In this document: positions 63,520 through 64,000 of the stretch, in pieces | How the letters are laid out: each line of letters starts with the position of its first letter | How positions within the stretch are numbered: position 1 is the stretch's first letter | Source: Bradyrhizobium yuanmingense | Lineage (GTDB): Bacteria > Pseudomonadota > Alphaproteobacteria > Rhizobiales > Xanthobacteraceae | Assembly (NCBI RefSeq): GCF_029167105.1 | Contig: NZ_JARFML010000042.1 | Coordinates: 1 to 64,000, forward strand | Direction: 5' to 3' | DNA length: 64,000 bases | Made by a program: the position numbers and the translations under genes | The notes under the pieces: model-generated | What the model was told of the DNA's origin: nothing | Database searches by the model: none | The model's input: the letters and a program-made list of their open reading frames with translations, nothing else

Positions 63520-64000
63520 CTACGCCGTCGTGCCGTCGATCGAGCGCCGGATCACCCGCTGCACTTCCGCGTTCGACAGGAACAGATCGTGGTTGATGAT
63601 GCCCCAGCCTTCCGCCGACGCATCGACCACGCGCACACCGAGGCCAGCGATGGCGGCCTTCTCGGCCGCGCCGACCCGGGTCATGCCGCCGGCGAGCTGT
63701 CCCGACAGCGCCAGTGCACGATCGTTGGTCGAGGCGATCACCGTGATCTTGCCGGCGAGCGGGCCGATGCGCTGGATCGTCGACGAGAACACGTCCATGT
63801 CGATGTCGGGGGCGGCGAACACCACCGCGCCGATCTTGCTCGTCACCGTGTCGCCGTATCGCCCATGGAGCTGGCGCAGGCTTTCGAGCGTCAGCATGGT
63901 TCCCATGCTGTGAGCGACGATGTGCACGCGCCCCGCCCCCGGTGCCGACACCAGCGCCGAGAGCACGCGCTCGAAATTGTCGCGCGACCACATCGCGCTG
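63520..64000 (-). CDS. alpha/beta hydrolase, DUF900-like (partial, N-terminus beyond window)
   Basis: The last 160 codons of a hydrolase whose 5' end is outside the window. The nucleophile motif is VHIVAHSMGTML, then VVFAAPDIDMDVFSSTI, KITVIASTNDRALALSGQL and the His region GIINHDLFLSNAEVQRVIRR. This matches DUF900-type serine hydrolases. A fragment of its 3' end is copied at 61951. Confidence 0.82.
   Translation of the reverse strand, partial: SAMWSRDNFERVLSALVSAPGAGRVHIVAHSMGTMLTLESLRQLHGRYGDTVTSKIGAVVFAAPDIDMDVFSSTIQRIGPLAGKITVIASTNDRALALSGQLAGGMTRVGAAEKAAIAGLGVRVVDASAEGWGIINHDLFLSNAEVQRVIRRSIDGTTA

Overview
The window reads as a chromosomal segment of a Bradyrhizobium-like alphaproteobacterium (Nitrobacteraceae). 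The basis is high-GC coding sequence and a housekeeping set typical of that group (carA/carB, greA, trxB, dnaG without zinc ligands, a long rpoD, an alphaproteobacterial rpoH). Several families of dispersed palindromic repeats that I associate with such genomes also occur (TCATTCCGGGGCGC... and TCATTGCGAGCG... types). Species cannot be fixed from the sequence alone.

Layout. 1-7.4 kb: a vanadium-haloperoxidase-like secreted protein, an NTF2-like protein, tenA, and a tight three-gene operon (CoA-transferase, CitE-like lyase, AEC carrier) that looks like CoA-dependent organic-acid use. Two decayed copies of the AEC gene's 3' end lie beside it. 7.4-13.8 kb: an orphan ParA-type ATPase with a palindromic operator candidate, two tiny membrane proteins, a DapA-family aldolase, a possible sRNA, and trxB-lysR divergent from an Lrp-type regulator. 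14-23.4 kb: greA, carB, a methyltransferase, dps, a cupin protein, carA, an alpha/beta hydrolase and yqeY. A strange 76-nt tRNA-like gene and an intrinsic terminator sit just upstream of carB. 23.4-34.6 kb: epoxide hydrolase, acyl-CoA synthetase, MarR regulator, small accessory proteins, a hybrid histidine kinase, an ArsR/AHSA1 pair with an operator-like inverted repeat, a LysE exporter, N-formylglutamate amidohydrolase, a GGCT-like protein and a chlorite-dismutase-like protein. 34.8-39.4 kb: dnaG-rpoD. 39.6-50.6 kb: small membrane proteins, a DCC-family protein, lytic transglycosylase, SDR, receiver protein, LysE exporter, a Lys/Ala peptide, diguanylate cyclase, amidase, rpoH, and an RluD-type synthase head to head with a small membrane protein.

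50.7-62.1 kb is an accessory region. It starts at an intact tRNA-Glu(CTC) preceded by a truncated copy of the tRNA 5' half. It carries two unfamiliar gene sets. The first is a membrane protein, a 1087-aa P-loop NTPase and a 79-aa protein in one operon. The second is a metallo-beta-lactamase domain fused to a gingipain/caspase-like protease, with a small charged downstream partner. Around them are a Cys-rich secreted protein plus lipoprotein pair and several wrecks: a tyrosine integrase with in-frame stops, a caspase/CHAT-like C-terminal piece, a UvrD-type helicase tail, and a copied hydrolase tail. Arrangement and domain content make the NTPase operon and the MBL-protease pair the best candidates for undescribed systems, possibly in defence or stress-triggered proteolysis; this is inference. 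62.2-64 kb returns to ordinary genes: a CBS pair protein, a YbaK-type deacylase, and a DUF900-like hydrolase cut by the window edge.

A recurring theme is scars of partial gene duplication: AEC 3' ends, the 78-aa protein at 41 kb, the tRNA-Glu half and the hydrolase tail each have a broken copy within a few kb of an intact one.
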